A stretch of DNA of 64,000 nucleotides from Pelagicoccus mobilis (lineage in GTDB: Bacteria > Verrucomicrobiota > Verrucomicrobiia > Opitutales > Opitutaceae): NCBI RefSeq assembly GCF_016595505.1, contig NZ_JAENIL010000044.1:1-64000 (forward strand), written 5' to 3'. Of the stretch, positions 1 to 9,527 are shown piece after piece. Both the position numbers and the translations under genes were made by a program. How positions within the stretch are numbered: position 1 is the first letter of the stretch; each line of letters opens with the position of its first letter. The notes under the pieces are model-generated. The model had not been told where the DNA came from and made no database searches. It was given only the letters and a program-made list of their open reading frames with translations.

Positions 1-88
1 GGGGGGATCTTTCGGGGCGAAAAAGCGCTTTACCCGAGGGGAGAGGACCGCATAGTGCTCGCTTTCTCAATTTTAGACCTCTTTCACC

Positions 89-1573
89 ATGAGCAGAAAA
101 AACTACTTCAACACACTGACTTTGGCCCAAAAGCTCGAGCAGCTCGGCCGTTGCCGTTTCATGAATTCCTCCGAGTTTAACGGAGTCGAAGCACTCAAGG
201 GCAAGAAAGTGGTCATCGTGGGCTGTGGTGCTCAGGGGCTCAATCAAGGTCTTAACATGCGCGACTCTGGCCTCGACGTGAGCTACACTCTCCGTGCGGC
301 TGCGATCGAAGAAAAGCGTCAGTCTTGGAAGAACGCGACTGAGAACGGTTTCAACGTAGGTACCTACGAAGAGCTTCTCCCAACTGCGGATCTCGTGCTC
401 AACCTCACTCCTGACAAGCAGCACAGCGCGGTAGTGGCAGCGGTTCAGCCGCTCATGAAGGAAGGCGCGACTCTCGCTTACTCCCACGGCTTCAACATCG
501 TTGAAGAGGGCATGGAAATCCGCAAGGACCTCACTGTTATCATGGTTGCTCCAAAGAGCCCAGGTACTGAGGTGCGCGAAGAGTACAAGCGTGGTTTCGG
601 TGTTCCGACTCTCATCGCGGTTCACACCGAGAACGATCCAGAAGGCAAGGGCTGGGACATTGCTAAGGCATATGCTTGCGCAACTGGCGGCGACCGTGCC
701 GGCTGTCTCGAGTCTAGCTTCATCGCTGAAGTTAAGTCCGACCTCATGGGTGAGCAGACTATTCTCTGTGGTCTTCTCCAGGCTGGTTCTCTCCTCGCTT
801 ACGACAAGATGATCGAGGAAGGCATCGACGCAGGATGGGCATCCAAGTTCGTTCAGCACTCGTTCGACACTATTTGCGAAGCGCTCAAGCACGGCGGCAT
901 CACCAACATGATGGATCGCCTCAGCAACCCAGCGAAGCTCAAGGCTTTCGAGCTCTCCGAGCAGCTCAAGGACATCATGCGTGATCTCTTCGACAAGCAC
1001 CAGGAAGACATCATGTCCGGCGCGTTTTCTAGCGGTATGATGGCTGACTGGGACAACGACGACAAGGACCTCCTCGGCTGGCGCGAAGCGACCAATGAAA
1101 CTGCTTTCGAAAAGTCCACAGCCGGCGATGTTGAAATCTCTGAGCAAGAGTACTTCGACAAGGGTATCCTCATGGTCGCATTCGTTCGTGCCGGTGTTGA
1201 GCTCGCGTACGAAGCGATGACAAACGCTGGTATCAAGGCTGAGTCTGCTTACTACGAGTCACTCCACGAAGCTCCGCTTATCGCCAACACAATCGGCCGT
1301 AAGAAGCTTTACGAAATGAACAAGGTTATCTCCGATACGGCTGAGTACGGTTGCTACTTGTTCTCCAACGTAGCGGTACCTCTCCTCGGCGACTTCATGA
1401 AGGGCGTCGGCACCGACGTGATCGGCAAGGGCCTCGACAGCAGCTGCACAGCGGTTGACAACCAAGAGCTCGTTGCGGCGAACGCAACGATCCGCAGCCA
1501 CGGCGTTGAGCAGATCGGTGAAGTTCTCCGCGGCCACATGGGCGCGATGAAGAAGATCGCCGTTGGCGGCTAA
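89..1573 (+). CDS. ilvC: Ketol-acid reductoisomerase (long, class II form)
   Basis: Converts acetolactate or acetohydroxybutyrate to the dihydroxy acid in valine, isoleucine and leucine synthesis; cytosolic, NADPH and Mg2+ dependent. The 494-residue length is that of the class II (E. coli-like) enzyme with a duplicated C-terminal knotted domain, not the ~340-residue class I form. Visible are the Rossmann motif GCGAQG near residue 46, the NADPH-phosphate loop with Arg and Ser ([12 protein letters not shown]), the metal-ligand helix [12 protein letters not shown] near residue 215, and the second-half metal/substrate segment with [19 protein letters not shown]. The ATG has no strong Shine-Dalgarno. 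It is monocistronic here, closed by a strong terminator. The other branched-chain genes are not adjacent. Family assignment is firm. Confidence 0.97.
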   Translation: MSRKNYFNTLTLAQKLEQLGRCRFMNSSEFNGVEALKGKKVVIVGCGAQGLNQGLNMRDSGLDVSYTLRAAAIEEKRQSWKNATENGFNVGTYEELLPTADLVLNLTPDKQHSAVVAAVQPLMKEGATLAYSHGFNIVEEGMEIRKDLTVIMVAPKSPGTEVREEYKRGFGVPTLIAVHTENDPEGKGWDIAKAYACATGGDRAGCLESSFIAEVKSDLMGEQTILCGLLQAGSLLAYDKMIEEGIDAGWASKFVQHSFDTICEALKHGGITNMMDRLSNPAKLKAFELSEQLKDIMRDLFDKHQEDIMSGAFSSGMMADWDNDDKDLLGWREATNETAFEKSTAGDVEISEQEYFDKGILMVAFVRAGVELAYEAMTNAGIKAESAYYESLHEAPLIANTIGRKKLYEMNKVISDTAEYGCYLFSNVAVPLLGDFMKGVGTDVIGKGLDSSCTAVDNQELVAANATIRSHGVEQIGEVLRGHMGAMKKIAVGG

Positions 1574-1602
1574 GCATTAATCGCTGTAGCAATTATTTTG
1601 GT

Positions 1603-1636
1603 ACGCCCCGTTCGAAAGAGCGGGGCGTTTTTTTTT
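1603..1636 (+). terminator. Rho-independent terminator of ilvC
   Basis: Perfect 8-bp stem ACGCCCCG / CGGGGCGT with a 10-nt loop, followed immediately by a run of nine T, 30 bases after the ilvC stop. Confidence 0.93.
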
Positions 1637-1732
1637 GAGGACGTGGCGGCTTTGGCCCTGAGATGACGTTTTAGAGGTTGAGGACTGTGAACAGGGCAGT
1701 TCTTACGATTCTAAGATGGGAAGGCGTTGGTC

Positions 1733-4171
1733 ATGAATCGTTGTGCTGCTTACCTCGTGCTGTTGTTCAGCTGTACTGTTTGTTGCGGGAAAGTTCCACC
1801 CATGGCTGTGGAGCTGATCGACATCGTCGAAAACTGGGGGCGTGGGATCGACCCGAATCTCATCCTTGTGAAATATGAGTCTGGAGTTTCTGCGGACTCT
1901 GAGGAGGGGGAGAGAATCAGAGATCTGGTTGAGTCTCGTTTTGATGTTTTTCAGACTGAAAGCGGAAGCGAGAGTCTAAACGTTTTTGGTTATCGGAGAA
2001 TTGAATGTGGTGGACTCAATGAAGTGGAGCGTAGCCAATTGATCGATACGTTGAGAGAGCATCGGCTAGTTGAATCGGTCACTCAGAACCACAGGATTGA
2101 GCTTTCGGTGGTGCCGGATGATCCTCAATACAAGTTCGAGTGGGGCTTGGAAGCGATTGACGCTCCCGAAGGTTGGAAGTTCGAAACGGATTCGAGGGAG
2201 GTGATTGTTGCTGTTGTTGATACAGGAATTGATTATCGGCATCCGGACCTTGCGGCGAATTTGTGGACAAACCCTGGTGAAATAGCGGGGAATGGAATCG
2301 ACGACGATGGGAACGGTTTTGTTGACGATGTCCACGGTTATGATTTTGGAGATGATGATGGTGATATTATGGATACGTATGGTCATGGCACTCATGTATC
2401 CGGAATTATAGGAGCGGTTGGGAATAATGGGGTAGGCATATCCGGTGTTTCATGGAGAGCGGATATCATGGGGGTGAAGGTAATGAATAGCCGAGGGGCT
2501 ATCTATTTCGACGCCTTGGTCGAGGGGATTGCTTATGCCGTGGAAATGGGAGCTCTCGTGATTAACGTGAGCCTAGGGGGCGGATGGTATGATGCTTCGT
2601 TGAAGCAGATCATTGACTTTGCGGAGTCACAAGGAGTGGTGGTTGTTGTATCGGCAGGCAACGATTACCGTAGTATTGATGCGGTGCCGAAATACCCGGC
2701 ATCTTTCCTAAATGAGAATATTCTCGCTGTAGGGGCTTCCGATTCCAGTGATCGGGTGGCTCGCTTTTCGAACTATGGAAGCCGTAGTGTGGATCTGTTT
2801 GCTCCGGGTAGGCATGTGCTTTCGTTGGTGCCGGGGGCAGGCTATAGGTATTGTAGTGGTACGTCGATGGCTGCTCCGTTTGTATCGGGAGCGATTGCCC
2901 TTGCGTATGCTGATTTGCTAGAGGAGGGAGGTTCCGTCCGTGAGGTTGTTGAGGCTGTCATAGGGGCGACGCGACCTGTGTCGTCGCTCAAGGGGTGGTC
3001 TCGGTCAAATGGAGTATTGAACCTGGGGAAGCTGCTTCGCAAACGTTGCATTTCTGCTTGTAGCGAGAAAGAGTATTTCAGCTCTTCATCGTTCGAGCCC
3101 GTGGTTGAGGTGACGATTCCGTATTCAGGAGAGTGGAAAATTGGATACTCTTTTGTTTCGGCGCCGGGAACAGGAGGAAATGGTCAAGCAGAGTTCAAGG
3201 TAGGTGAACGGCGGATCGGGACTGTCTTTGGCGTACCGATTGTTCCTCGCCGCTATGGTTGGGGGCCTCGTCTCATGCAAGGAAGCAAACGTGTTCAGCT
3301 TTATGTGGAGGAGGGGGCCATTTGCTCTATCGATGCTCGGAGTTTTGGAGGGGCGAATTGCGTTGATTTGGCTCGGATCGATCTAGCTGCGGTTGGATCT
3401 GAGAGCGTTCGTATTGAAACGCCTGACTTCCCGCGTGAGTGTGTCTCGTACACGTATTGGAATACGCAGCCGTGGTATTGGGTTCCATACTACGATGGCG
3501 TTTGGCAAAACATCGCGTACCTGTTTCATGTTTCGCCGGAACCTGGAAGATGGCTCTTTGAGATCGAGGCCGATGCGTGCGTTGAGAACGATGGCGAGAT
3601 CAGTCTGCTGGTATCGGCAGGAGAGAGGGGGATTTCGAAAGAGATTGTTGGTTTGGGTGAGTTGGCGGGGAAAGTCGCCTTTCGAGATTGTATTGAAATA
3701 GAGACTACTGAGCAGACCGCCTTCGTGAAAGTGGTGCTCAGCTCGATTGAGGATATTGAAATTAATTCGTTTCGCAGCTGCCTGCGCAAGGCGGCGTTTG
3801 TTCCGGTGGTTGCGAATCGACTGTGCTCGTTCGTTCGTCCGGGCATTTCCGAAAAGGTCTGCGCGGTCTCGATCCCTGAGCGAGGGGATTGGTTGGTTGA
3901 TTTGAATCTTGCGGCCGTTTCCTATGGTGGTGGGGCTGTGTCTGCAGAGCTTTGGGTAGGTGGAGGAGTGATGGAAACGATTGAAGCGAGACGTTTTCCA
4001 CCGGTCTACTATTGGAGCGGGATGAGTCTTCTTCAGGTCCAGAAACGAGTGGATGTAAGTACGAGGGGCTCTGAGGATTGCGTACTTAAGATCAGGTCGA
4101 CCCGGAATCCGGTTCGGGTTAATCTCGCCAGGATGATCTTGAGTGAAGGGGAGGTCTCTAACGCCTTTTGA
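1733..4171 (+). CDS. Secreted subtilisin-like (S8) serine protease with C-terminal beta-sandwich repeats
   Basis: Extracytoplasmic peptidase. The start is the ATG at 1733 (a TTG lies two codons upstream), giving an N-terminal hydrophobic signal segment that ends in a Cys-rich stretch. Residues ~25-120 look like an inhibitor-type propeptide. The S8 triad is intact, numbered from 1733: Asp163 in VVDTGIDYRHPD, His218 in YGHGTHVSG, Ser378 in SGTSMAAPFVSG. After ~residue 440 come about 370 residues of beta-rich sequence in which two stretches (near residues 450-560 and 700-810) resemble each other: both begin with an IP..G-W strand and end in NxxLARI/M. These are probably binding or targeting modules. 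Ser/Tyr/Val-rich codon choice differs mildly from the neighbouring ilvC. The physiological substrate is unknown. Confidence 0.9.
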   Translation: MNRCAAYLVLLFSCTVCCGKVPPMAVELIDIVENWGRGIDPNLILVKYESGVSADSEEGERIRDLVESRFDVFQTESGSESLNVFGYRRIECGGLNEVERSQLIDTLREHRLVESVTQNHRIELSVVPDDPQYKFEWGLEAIDAPEGWKFETDSREVIVAVVDTGIDYRHPDLAANLWTNPGEIAGNGIDDDGNGFVDDVHGYDFGDDDGDIMDTYGHGTHVSGIIGAVGNNGVGISGVSWRADIMGVKVMNSRGAIYFDALVEGIAYAVEMGALVINVSLGGGWYDASLKQIIDFAESQGVVVVVSAGNDYRSIDAVPKYPASFLNENILAVGASDSSDRVARFSNYGSRSVDLFAPGRHVLSLVPGAGYRYCSGTSMAAPFVSGAIALAYADLLEEGGSVREVVEAVIGATRPVSSLKGWSRSNGVLNLGKLLRKRCISACSEKEYFSSSSFEPVVEVTIPYSGEWKIGYSFVSAPGTGGNGQAEFKVGERRIGTVFGVPIVPRRYGWGPRLMQGSKRVQLYVEEGAICSIDARSFGGANCVDLARIDLAAVGSESVRIETPDFPRECVSYTYWNTQPWYWVPYYDGVWQNIAYLFHVSPEPGRWLFEIEADACVENDGEISLLVSAGERGISKEIVGLGELAGKVAFRDCIEIETTEQTAFVKVVLSSIEDIEINSFRSCLRKAAFVPVVANRLCSFVRPGISEKVCAVSIPERGDWLVDLNLAAVSYGGGAVSAELWVGGGVMETIEARRFPPVYYWSGMSLLQVQKRVDVSTRGSEDCVLKIRSTRNPVRVNLARMILSEGEVSNAF

Positions 4172-4237
4172 GGTCTTCAACATCTACTGAATTTCAGTCT
4201 TTGCTAGCTGGGGCAATACGCGCTTCCCTGTTTGGCG

Positions 4238-5200
4238 ATGAATCGGATCGATAGGTTGATGGGGACGATGTTGCTCTTGCAAAGCCGGCGGGTGACGCGG
4301 GCGGAGGATATTGCGGAGCACTTCGAGATCAGCTTGCGGACCGTTTATCGTGATGTGGCGGCCTTGAGCGAGATTGGCATTCCAGTGATCGCGGAGGCCG
4401 GGGTGGGCTACTCGTTGATGAAGGGCTACCTTCTGCCGCCGATCATGTTTTCCGAAGACGAGGCGGCGGCATTAGGGATGGCGGCTATGTCTTTGAGCAG
4501 GACGAGTGATCCCTCTTTAGACGCTTCGATTCAGTCTGCTTTATTGAAGGTCAAAGCCGCTTTGCCGGAGCGGCAGCGAGCTCGGCTCGAGCGGGTGGAG
4601 GAGTCGGTGGTTTTTGGCTGGGACAGCTACGCGGATAAACCGGAGGGCAAGATTGCGAGTCTCGTCGACCTGCAGAAGTGCCTGGCGGAGCAGAGAGCGC
4701 TTCGGATAACGTACAAGACGGGAGGGCGAGGCGAGGTGACTACGAGAGAGGTGGAGCCGTTGGGCTTGATCCACTACCTGGATTACTGGCATGTGATCGC
4801 GTGGTGCCGTTTGCGGCAGGATTATCGGGATTTTCGTTTAGATCGTATTCAAAAGTTGGATTTTCTGGATGTGGAGGTGAGGCGTCCAAGCGGCTTTGAC
4901 TTGCAGCAGTACCTGAAGTCGCAGCGGACGGAAGAGGTCTCTCTTGAGGTGAAGGTCTTTTTCGACTCCTATGCTCTCTGTCGAGCGAAGCGTGAATGGT
5001 CTTTGGGGTTGGTTGCTGAAGAGGAGCTCGCAGGAGGGGCGATTCTCACGCTCTCGACTGGCGATTACGATTGGATGACCGGCTGGTTGCTCTCATTTCG
5101 GGAAAAGGCTCGTGTGATCGAGCCGCAGACAATGAGGGACCTCTTGGTAGAGGAGGCAAGGCGGCTTGCGATGCACCATGCGGGGGGCGGGAGCGTCTGA
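4238..5200 (+). CDS. YafY-family HTH + WYL-domain transcriptional regulator
   Basis: Cytosolic DNA-binding regulator of 320 residues. The first ~60 residues form a DeoR/HTH_11-type winged helix (RLMGTMLLLQSRRVTRAEDIAEHF then SLRTVYRDVAALSEIGIPV), the hallmark of YafY-like proteins. Residues ~135-320 contain the WYL domain (YWHVIAWCRLRQDYRDFRLDRI) and the C-terminal WCX extension. WYL domains in this family sense small ligands or nucleic acids, but the ligand cannot be read from the sequence. The ATG at 4238 is preferred over a TTG two codons upstream. It lies alone between the protease and the cytochrome b562-like gene; target genes are unknown. Family call is firm, function generic. Confidence 0.9.
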   Translation: MNRIDRLMGTMLLLQSRRVTRAEDIAEHFEISLRTVYRDVAALSEIGIPVIAEAGVGYSLMKGYLLPPIMFSEDEAAALGMAAMSLSRTSDPSLDASIQSALLKVKAALPERQRARLERVEESVVFGWDSYADKPEGKIASLVDLQKCLAEQRALRITYKTGGRGEVTTREVEPLGLIHYLDYWHVIAWCRLRQDYRDFRLDRIQKLDFLDVEVRRPSGFDLQQYLKSQRTEEVSLEVKVFFDSYALCRAKREWSLGLVAEEELAGGAILTLSTGDYDWMTGWLLSFREKARVIEPQTMRDLLVEEARRLAMHHAGGGSV

Positions 5201-5340
5201 AATCCAGCTGAACCTTTTCAGTTGAGCTCTGTCGGAGGGGGGAGCCCCTAGTTAATCTTGATCGTTGGCCTGCTTTCTGCAGAAAATGTTGGCGACAGTC
5301 TAGTCCCCTTATGGGCTCAAATAGTATCCGAGTTCTGAAT

Positions 5341-5781
5341 ATGAAAAAATACACTTCTATCTTTTTTGCTATCGCTTTCGTTTTTGCCGCTCCTTTCGTC
5401 GTTCAAGCAGACGAGGACGATCACACTCCGCTAGAGGAGGAAATGGATGCCATGAACAAGAGCTGGCGTCATGTGCGTCGTGCGCTTCGAGATCCTGCGA
5501 AATTCGCTGACGCGGCCAAGAAGGTTGAGACCATGATCGTGCACGCGGAGAAGTCTATCGAGATGGAGCCGATTCTGTTGGCGGAGCAAGAGGGTGCGGA
5601 AGCCAAGAAGAAGTTCATGGAAGGCTACCAGAAGGGTATGCGCTACACGGTTAAGATGCTCAAGGAGCTGCAAGCTGCGTTTGAGGCTGGCGATGCCGAA
5701 AAGGCGACCGAGCTCGTGAGCAAGCTCAACGACGCCCGCAAGAAGGGGCACCAGAAGTACAAGCCCGAAGACGAGGACTGA
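5341..5781 (+). CDS. Periplasmic cytochrome b562-like four-helix protein
   Basis: A 146-residue exported protein: signal peptide MKKYTSIFFAIAFVFAAPFVVQA, then ~122 residues of charged amphipathic helix. Its helix pattern matches cytochrome b562. Met35 in EEEMDAMNKSW sits where the axial Met7 of E. coli b562 (EDNMETLND) lies, and His137 in KKGHQKYK matches the axial His102 in AYHQKY. The spacing is close to the family's. It could therefore bind b-type heme and act as a periplasmic electron carrier, although some relatives (CpxP-like or metal-binding bundles) do not. The start is the ATG directly before the signal peptide; an upstream in-frame ATG at 5311 would destroy the signal. A terminator follows. 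No c-type CxxCH motif is present. Confidence 0.8.
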   Translation: MKKYTSIFFAIAFVFAAPFVVQADEDDHTPLEEEMDAMNKSWRHVRRALRDPAKFADAAKKVETMIVHAEKSIEMEPILLAEQEGAEAKKKFMEGYQKGMRYTVKMLKELQAAFEAGDAEKATELVSKLNDARKKGHQKYKPEDED

Positions 5782-5808
5782 TTCCTCGCTCGCTTTGCGA
5801 TTTTCCGA

Positions 5809-5841
5809 AAGCCTCGATGCCTTGCGCGTTGAGGCTTTTTT
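5809..5841 (+). terminator. Terminator after cytochrome b562-like gene
   Basis: Inverted repeat AAGCCTC / GAGGCTT (5809-5815 and 5831-5837) with a 15-nt loop, leading into a T-rich run. Confidence 0.85.
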
Positions 5842-5900
5842 ACGAAAAGGGAATCCTGCTGACATAGGGTTGTCAGTTCGAGGGGCTAGAGTGGGTGCGT

Positions 5901-6755
5901 ATGAAGAATCGCACTGTTACTATCACTGTTTCCGCCTCCTTCGATGAGGTGTTTAGTTTCCTGGCCAACCCTGAGACCCTGCCGTTGTGGGCGACATCCT
6001 TTAGCAAGGCGGTTCGAAAAGAGTCGCAAGGGTGGGTGGTCGAGACGGGCCAAGGCGAATTGGCGTTTGCGATCGATGCGGATCGTTCGAGCGGTTGCAT
6101 CGAGATGCTGGCAGGGCCGACGGCGGAGGTGATGGAGAGCTTTCCGATTCGCGTGTACAAGGCGGATAACGGGCAGACGGTGGCTTCCTTCACGATGTTC
6201 ATGTCGCAGCGTCCCGGTATGACTGAGGCTCTGTTTGAAATGCACTATAGAAAGCTGGTGAACGAGGTGGAGAGCTTGCTGGAGCGTTTTGGAGGTGGGG
6301 AGATTAGCACTGGGCTACCTGGGGCGAGCTCGTTTTGTCTTGGTTTGGTGACTGAGAGTTTAGCGGTTTCTCGAGATTTCTATGTGGAGAAACTGGGCTT
6401 CAAGGCGGTCTTTGATGCCCCGTGTTACGCGCATCTGGTTCGCGAGACGGATGGGGCGCAGATTGGCTTGATGGCTTCGACGAGCGAAGCGGGGCAATCG
6501 GAGTTGGAGAACGGCACCCAAGGCAAGGGCCTGTGGATCACGCTCTATGTGGAGGACGTGGATGCGGAGTTTGAGCGCTTGCGGTCGGAGGGAGTTGTTT
6601 TTCGCGAGGAGCCGACGGATCAGCCTTGGGGGGAGCGAACTTGTGTATTGGCTGACCCCAATGGGGTTTTGATCTATCTCAGCAAGTTGACGGGCAAGAT
6701 GGACGAGTCGCTCAAGCAGTACGTTGTGACCGGCGAGCCGGTGCTTGTTAGCTGA
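5901..6755 (+). CDS. SRPBCC (START-like) domain fused to a glyoxalase/bleomycin-resistance (VOC) domain
   Basis: A 284-residue cytosolic fusion. Residues 1-~115 read as an SRPBCC polyketide-cyclase/START-like fold (TVTITVSASFDEVFSFLANPE at the start, ending in a long helix MHYRKLVNEVESLLERF). Residues ~127-265 read as a VOC domain with a two-module pattern (LAVSRDFYVEKLGFKAV; TLYVEDVDAEFERLRSEGV; DQPWGERTCVLADPNG). The metal-ligand residues expected in enzymatic VOC proteins are partly present (His in the AHL strand, a Glu in WGERTC). Both halves bind hydrophobic small molecules in known families, so a sensing or detoxification role is plausible but not shown. The ATG at 5901 is chosen over a GTG two codons upstream. 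It is followed closely by trhO. Confidence 0.85.
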   Translation: MKNRTVTITVSASFDEVFSFLANPETLPLWATSFSKAVRKESQGWVVETGQGELAFAIDADRSSGCIEMLAGPTAEVMESFPIRVYKADNGQTVASFTMFMSQRPGMTEALFEMHYRKLVNEVESLLERFGGGEISTGLPGASSFCLGLVTESLAVSRDFYVEKLGFKAVFDAPCYAHLVRETDGAQIGLMASTSEAGQSELENGTQGKGLWITLYVEDVDAEFERLRSEGVVFREEPTDQPWGERTCVLADPNGVLIYLSKLTGKMDESLKQYVVTGEPVLVS

Positions 6756-6807
6756 GCTAATCGGACTGATTTCTCGACTTTTTCGTGCTCGGAGGTATCT
6801 CGCCCTC

Positions 6808-7797
6808 ATGAGTACGGAAAAGTCACTGGTCGTCGCCTACTACAAATTCGTAGACCTGCCGGATTTCGAAGCCCGCAAGCAGCCTTTGCTCGAGCTCTGC
6901 GAGGCGAATGGAGTCAAGGGGACCATCCTTTTGGCCCACGAGGGGATCAATTCCACCATGGCGGGACCCGAAGCGGGTGTGGAGGCTGTGCTCGAGTACT
7001 TGCAGAGTGACCCGGCGATAGGGGAGCTCGTGGTGAAGCGGTCGTGGACGGACGAGTGTCCCTTCTACCGCATGAAGGTGCGGCTTAAGAAGGAGATCGT
7101 ACGGCTTGGCATGCCGGAGGTGAATCCGAATGACCAGGTGGGCGAGTACGTCGCCCCGGAGGATTGGAACGAGCTCATCTCGGATCCTGATGTCGTGGTG
7201 GTCGACACGCGCAACGATTACGAGTACGAGATCGGTACCTTCAAAGGGGCGCTTGATCCGAACACGAAGACTTTCCGTGAGTTTCCTGCCTATGTCGAAA
7301 AGGAGTTGGCGGACAAGAAGGACAAGAAGATCGCCATGTTCTGCACGGGCGGGATTCGTTGCGAGAAGTCGACTTCCTACTTGTTGAAGGAAGGTTTCGA
7401 CAAGGTCTATCACTTGGATGGAGGCATTCTCAACTACCTCGAAAAGGTGGATCCCGAGGACAGCATGTGGGAGGGGGACTGCTTTGTTTTCGATAATCGC
7501 GTGGCGGTCGACCACTCCCTGAAGAAGGGGGACTACGAGATGTGCCGGGCTTGCCGCCATGCGTTGACGGAAGAAGACTTGAAGTCCGATAAGTTTGTTG
7601 AGGGGACGAGCTGTCCCCATTGTTACGATACGTTGACGGAAGAGCAGCGCGTGCGGGCGGCAGAGCGCCAGCGTCAGGTCGAGATCAGCAAGGCTCTCGG
7701 CCGCAAGCACATCGGCGCGACCCAGCTCGAACGCGAGGAATGGCGCGAGATGAAGCTCAAGGAACGAGCGGACCGGAACAGGAAACGAGAAGACTGA
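6808..7797 (+). CDS. trhO: tRNA uridine(34) hydroxylase, rhodanese family
   Basis: Oxygen-dependent hydroxylation of U34 in tRNAs to 5-hydroxyuridine, the first step to cmo5U/mcmo5U in the family. The 329-residue layout matches YceA/TrhO: an N-terminal ferredoxin-like domain ([21 protein letters not shown]), a rhodanese domain with active-site Cys179 in the diagnostic [11 protein letters not shown] loop, and a C-terminal segment with [11 protein letters not shown] and a CxxC pair plus CPHC that could bind zinc. The start at 6808 has a GGAGG 12 bases upstream; an in-frame extension back to 6745 would overlap the preceding gene and adds no family residues. It may be co-transcribed with the SRPBCC-VOC gene. 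Confidence 0.94.
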   Translation: MSTEKSLVVAYYKFVDLPDFEARKQPLLELCEANGVKGTILLAHEGINSTMAGPEAGVEAVLEYLQSDPAIGELVVKRSWTDECPFYRMKVRLKKEIVRLGMPEVNPNDQVGEYVAPEDWNELISDPDVVVVDTRNDYEYEIGTFKGALDPNTKTFREFPAYVEKELADKKDKKIAMFCTGGIRCEKSTSYLLKEGFDKVYHLDGGILNYLEKVDPEDSMWEGDCFVFDNRVAVDHSLKKGDYEMCRACRHALTEEDLKSDKFVEGTSCPHCYDTLTEEQRVRAAERQRQVEISKALGRKHIGATQLEREEWREMKLKERADRNRKRED

Positions 7798-7946
7798 GCC
7801 TCCGTCGTTTTTGCCTGATCGCCGCTGCGATTGAGCCCAAAGCCTCGTGCGATGCCATTGGGGGACGCTATTGTCCATCTTTGGCTAAAATGTTCCCGGT
7901 CCTTTCGGTAGACCTGGAGCTCGGATGGGCTAGGATGACGGGCGAG

Positions 7947-9464
7947 ATGCTGAAGACGTTTTTTGTATTTTTCCTGTCCCTTTACGGTTGTTTGGCCCTG
8001 CAGGCGAAGAGTCGCCCGAACATCGTTTTGATCATGGCGGACGATTTGGGGCTTGGGGACTTGAGTCACTATGTCCGGAAGGAGACGGGCAAGGAGCCGG
8101 TTTTTGAAACGCCGACCTTGGATGCTTTGGCTCGAGAGGGGCTTTGGTTTACCGATGGGCATTCGGCGACGGCTTTGTGTTCGCCGACTCGCTATTGCGT
8201 GATGAGCGGGAACAACAACTATCGATCTTACGCCCCGTGGGGTGTTTGGGGAACTTTTCGCGAGTCTGCGTTTGTGAAAGGAGAGGCGACGCTTGGTTCT
8301 GTGGTGAAGGATGCCGGGTATCGTACGGGCTTCATTGGCAAATGGCATCTGGGAGGCGACTTCTTGGACAAGAAGACGGGTAAGCTCTTTCGCGGTGACG
8401 ATCGGCGGGATCCGGATACGACGGTCGATGCGTCCAAGTATGTGGCGAACGGGCCGAAAGACTGCGGGTTTGATTATGACTTTACCCTCCCTTGCGGCAT
8501 CCAAGGCCCAATCTACATCGCCTATGAAAACGAGAAATGGTATCCGCTTTCTGAAGACTCCGAGCTTGTGTACTTGTGGGAAGAGAACGCGATCAATCCG
8601 AAGGATGTTTCGGACAAGGGACCGGGAATGGGGGATAGCGCCTGGGACACTCGAAAGATTGGAGACCTGATCTCCAGCAAGGCTGTGGACTTTATTGAAC
8701 GCCAGTCTGAAGAGGAGCCGTTCTTTCTCTACTACTGCTCTCCGATGGTGCACATCCCGCATGTGCCGCCGGCTGCGTTTGACGGCCAGAAGATTAGAGG
8801 AGCAACGCCGTCGTTGCACCTCGATATGGTGGTTGAGCTGGATCTCCAGGTGAAACGGATCGTGGAGGCTTTGAAGGTTAAAGGTGTTTATGAAGATACG
8901 TTGATCGTCTTCACCTCGGACAATGGAGGTTTGGTGGTCGATGCGGATACGGAGAAGGCGGGCCACGACTCGAGCGGTCTTTGGGCGGGATCAAAGAATC
9001 TCGCTCTCGAGGGCGGGCATCGAGTGCCGTTTTTCGCGGTTTGGCCGGATCAGATAAAACCGGGATTGACCGATGAGTTGGCAGTCAACCAAGACATGCT
9101 GGCTACCTTCGCTTCGCTTGTGGGCACGCATGTCCCTGAAGATCAGGCGAGAGACTCGAATAACCTGCTTCCTCTTCTCTTGGGGGAGGACGGATTTGAG
9201 CAGCGGGACTTTCTAGTGATGCAGGCCGGGTCGAGAAACGAGCTGATATTTCGTAAGGGTGATTGGAAGCTGATCATCAAAAGCGATCCGAAGCTGAGTT
9301 TCTTCAAGCCGCAGAACTTGTTTAATTTGAGAGACAACCCGTATGAAGACTCAAAAAAGGATCTTGTACGGAATCCTGAATACAAGGGGCGAGTCGATGC
9401 GATGCTGAAGGAATATATCAATATTCGAAACTCCGGCGTGAGGACTGCCCCGTACAATCTGTAG
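7947..9464 (+). CDS. Secreted formylglycine-dependent sulfatase (arylsulfatase A type)
   Basis: Hydrolyses sulfate esters, probably on polysaccharides; exported by a signal peptide ([20 protein letters not shown]). Mature sequence begins [17 protein letters not shown], giving the two metal-binding Asp. The catalytic signature CSPTR has Cys78 for conversion to formylglycine by an FGE-type enzyme, not encoded here. GKWHLGG and the FTSDNGG segment supply further active-site residues. Its 505 residues are normal for the family. The reading frame continues ~325 bases upstream, inside trhO and its 3' flank, but the export signal fixes the start at 7947 (or an ATG four codons earlier). Substrate specificity is not readable from sequence. 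Confidence 0.93.
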   Translation: MLKTFFVFFLSLYGCLALQAKSRPNIVLIMADDLGLGDLSHYVRKETGKEPVFETPTLDALAREGLWFTDGHSATALCSPTRYCVMSGNNNYRSYAPWGVWGTFRESAFVKGEATLGSVVKDAGYRTGFIGKWHLGGDFLDKKTGKLFRGDDRRDPDTTVDASKYVANGPKDCGFDYDFTLPCGIQGPIYIAYENEKWYPLSEDSELVYLWEENAINPKDVSDKGPGMGDSAWDTRKIGDLISSKAVDFIERQSEEEPFFLYYCSPMVHIPHVPPAAFDGQKIRGATPSLHLDMVVELDLQVKRIVEALKVKGVYEDTLIVFTSDNGGLVVDADTEKAGHDSSGLWAGSKNLALEGGHRVPFFAVWPDQIKPGLTDELAVNQDMLATFASLVGTHVPEDQARDSNNLLPLLLGEDGFEQRDFLVMQAGSRNELIFRKGDWKLIIKSDPKLSFFKPQNLFNLRDNPYEDSKKDLVRNPEYKGRVDAMLKEYINIRNSGVRTAPYNL

Positions 9465-9527
9465 CTTCTTGTTTAGAAAGCGCGGATTTAAGGGGTCGGT
9501 TGGATCGTGCTGATTCCGACTGTGTCG

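Noticed and set aside
3383-4183. 266-codon open frame on the minus strand inside the subtilase gene
   Set aside because: Arg/Asn/His-rich sequence with no family resemblance, fully antisense to a clear coding region; a codon-bias shadow.
7620-7946. N-terminal extension of the sulfatase into trhO
   Set aside because: The extension is the shifted frame of trhO and its 3' flank; the signal peptide at 7947 marks the true start.
7674-8966. 430-codon minus-strand open frame across trhO and the sulfatase
   Set aside because: Antisense to two well-supported genes, and composition (Arg, His, Val) is that of a shadow frame.
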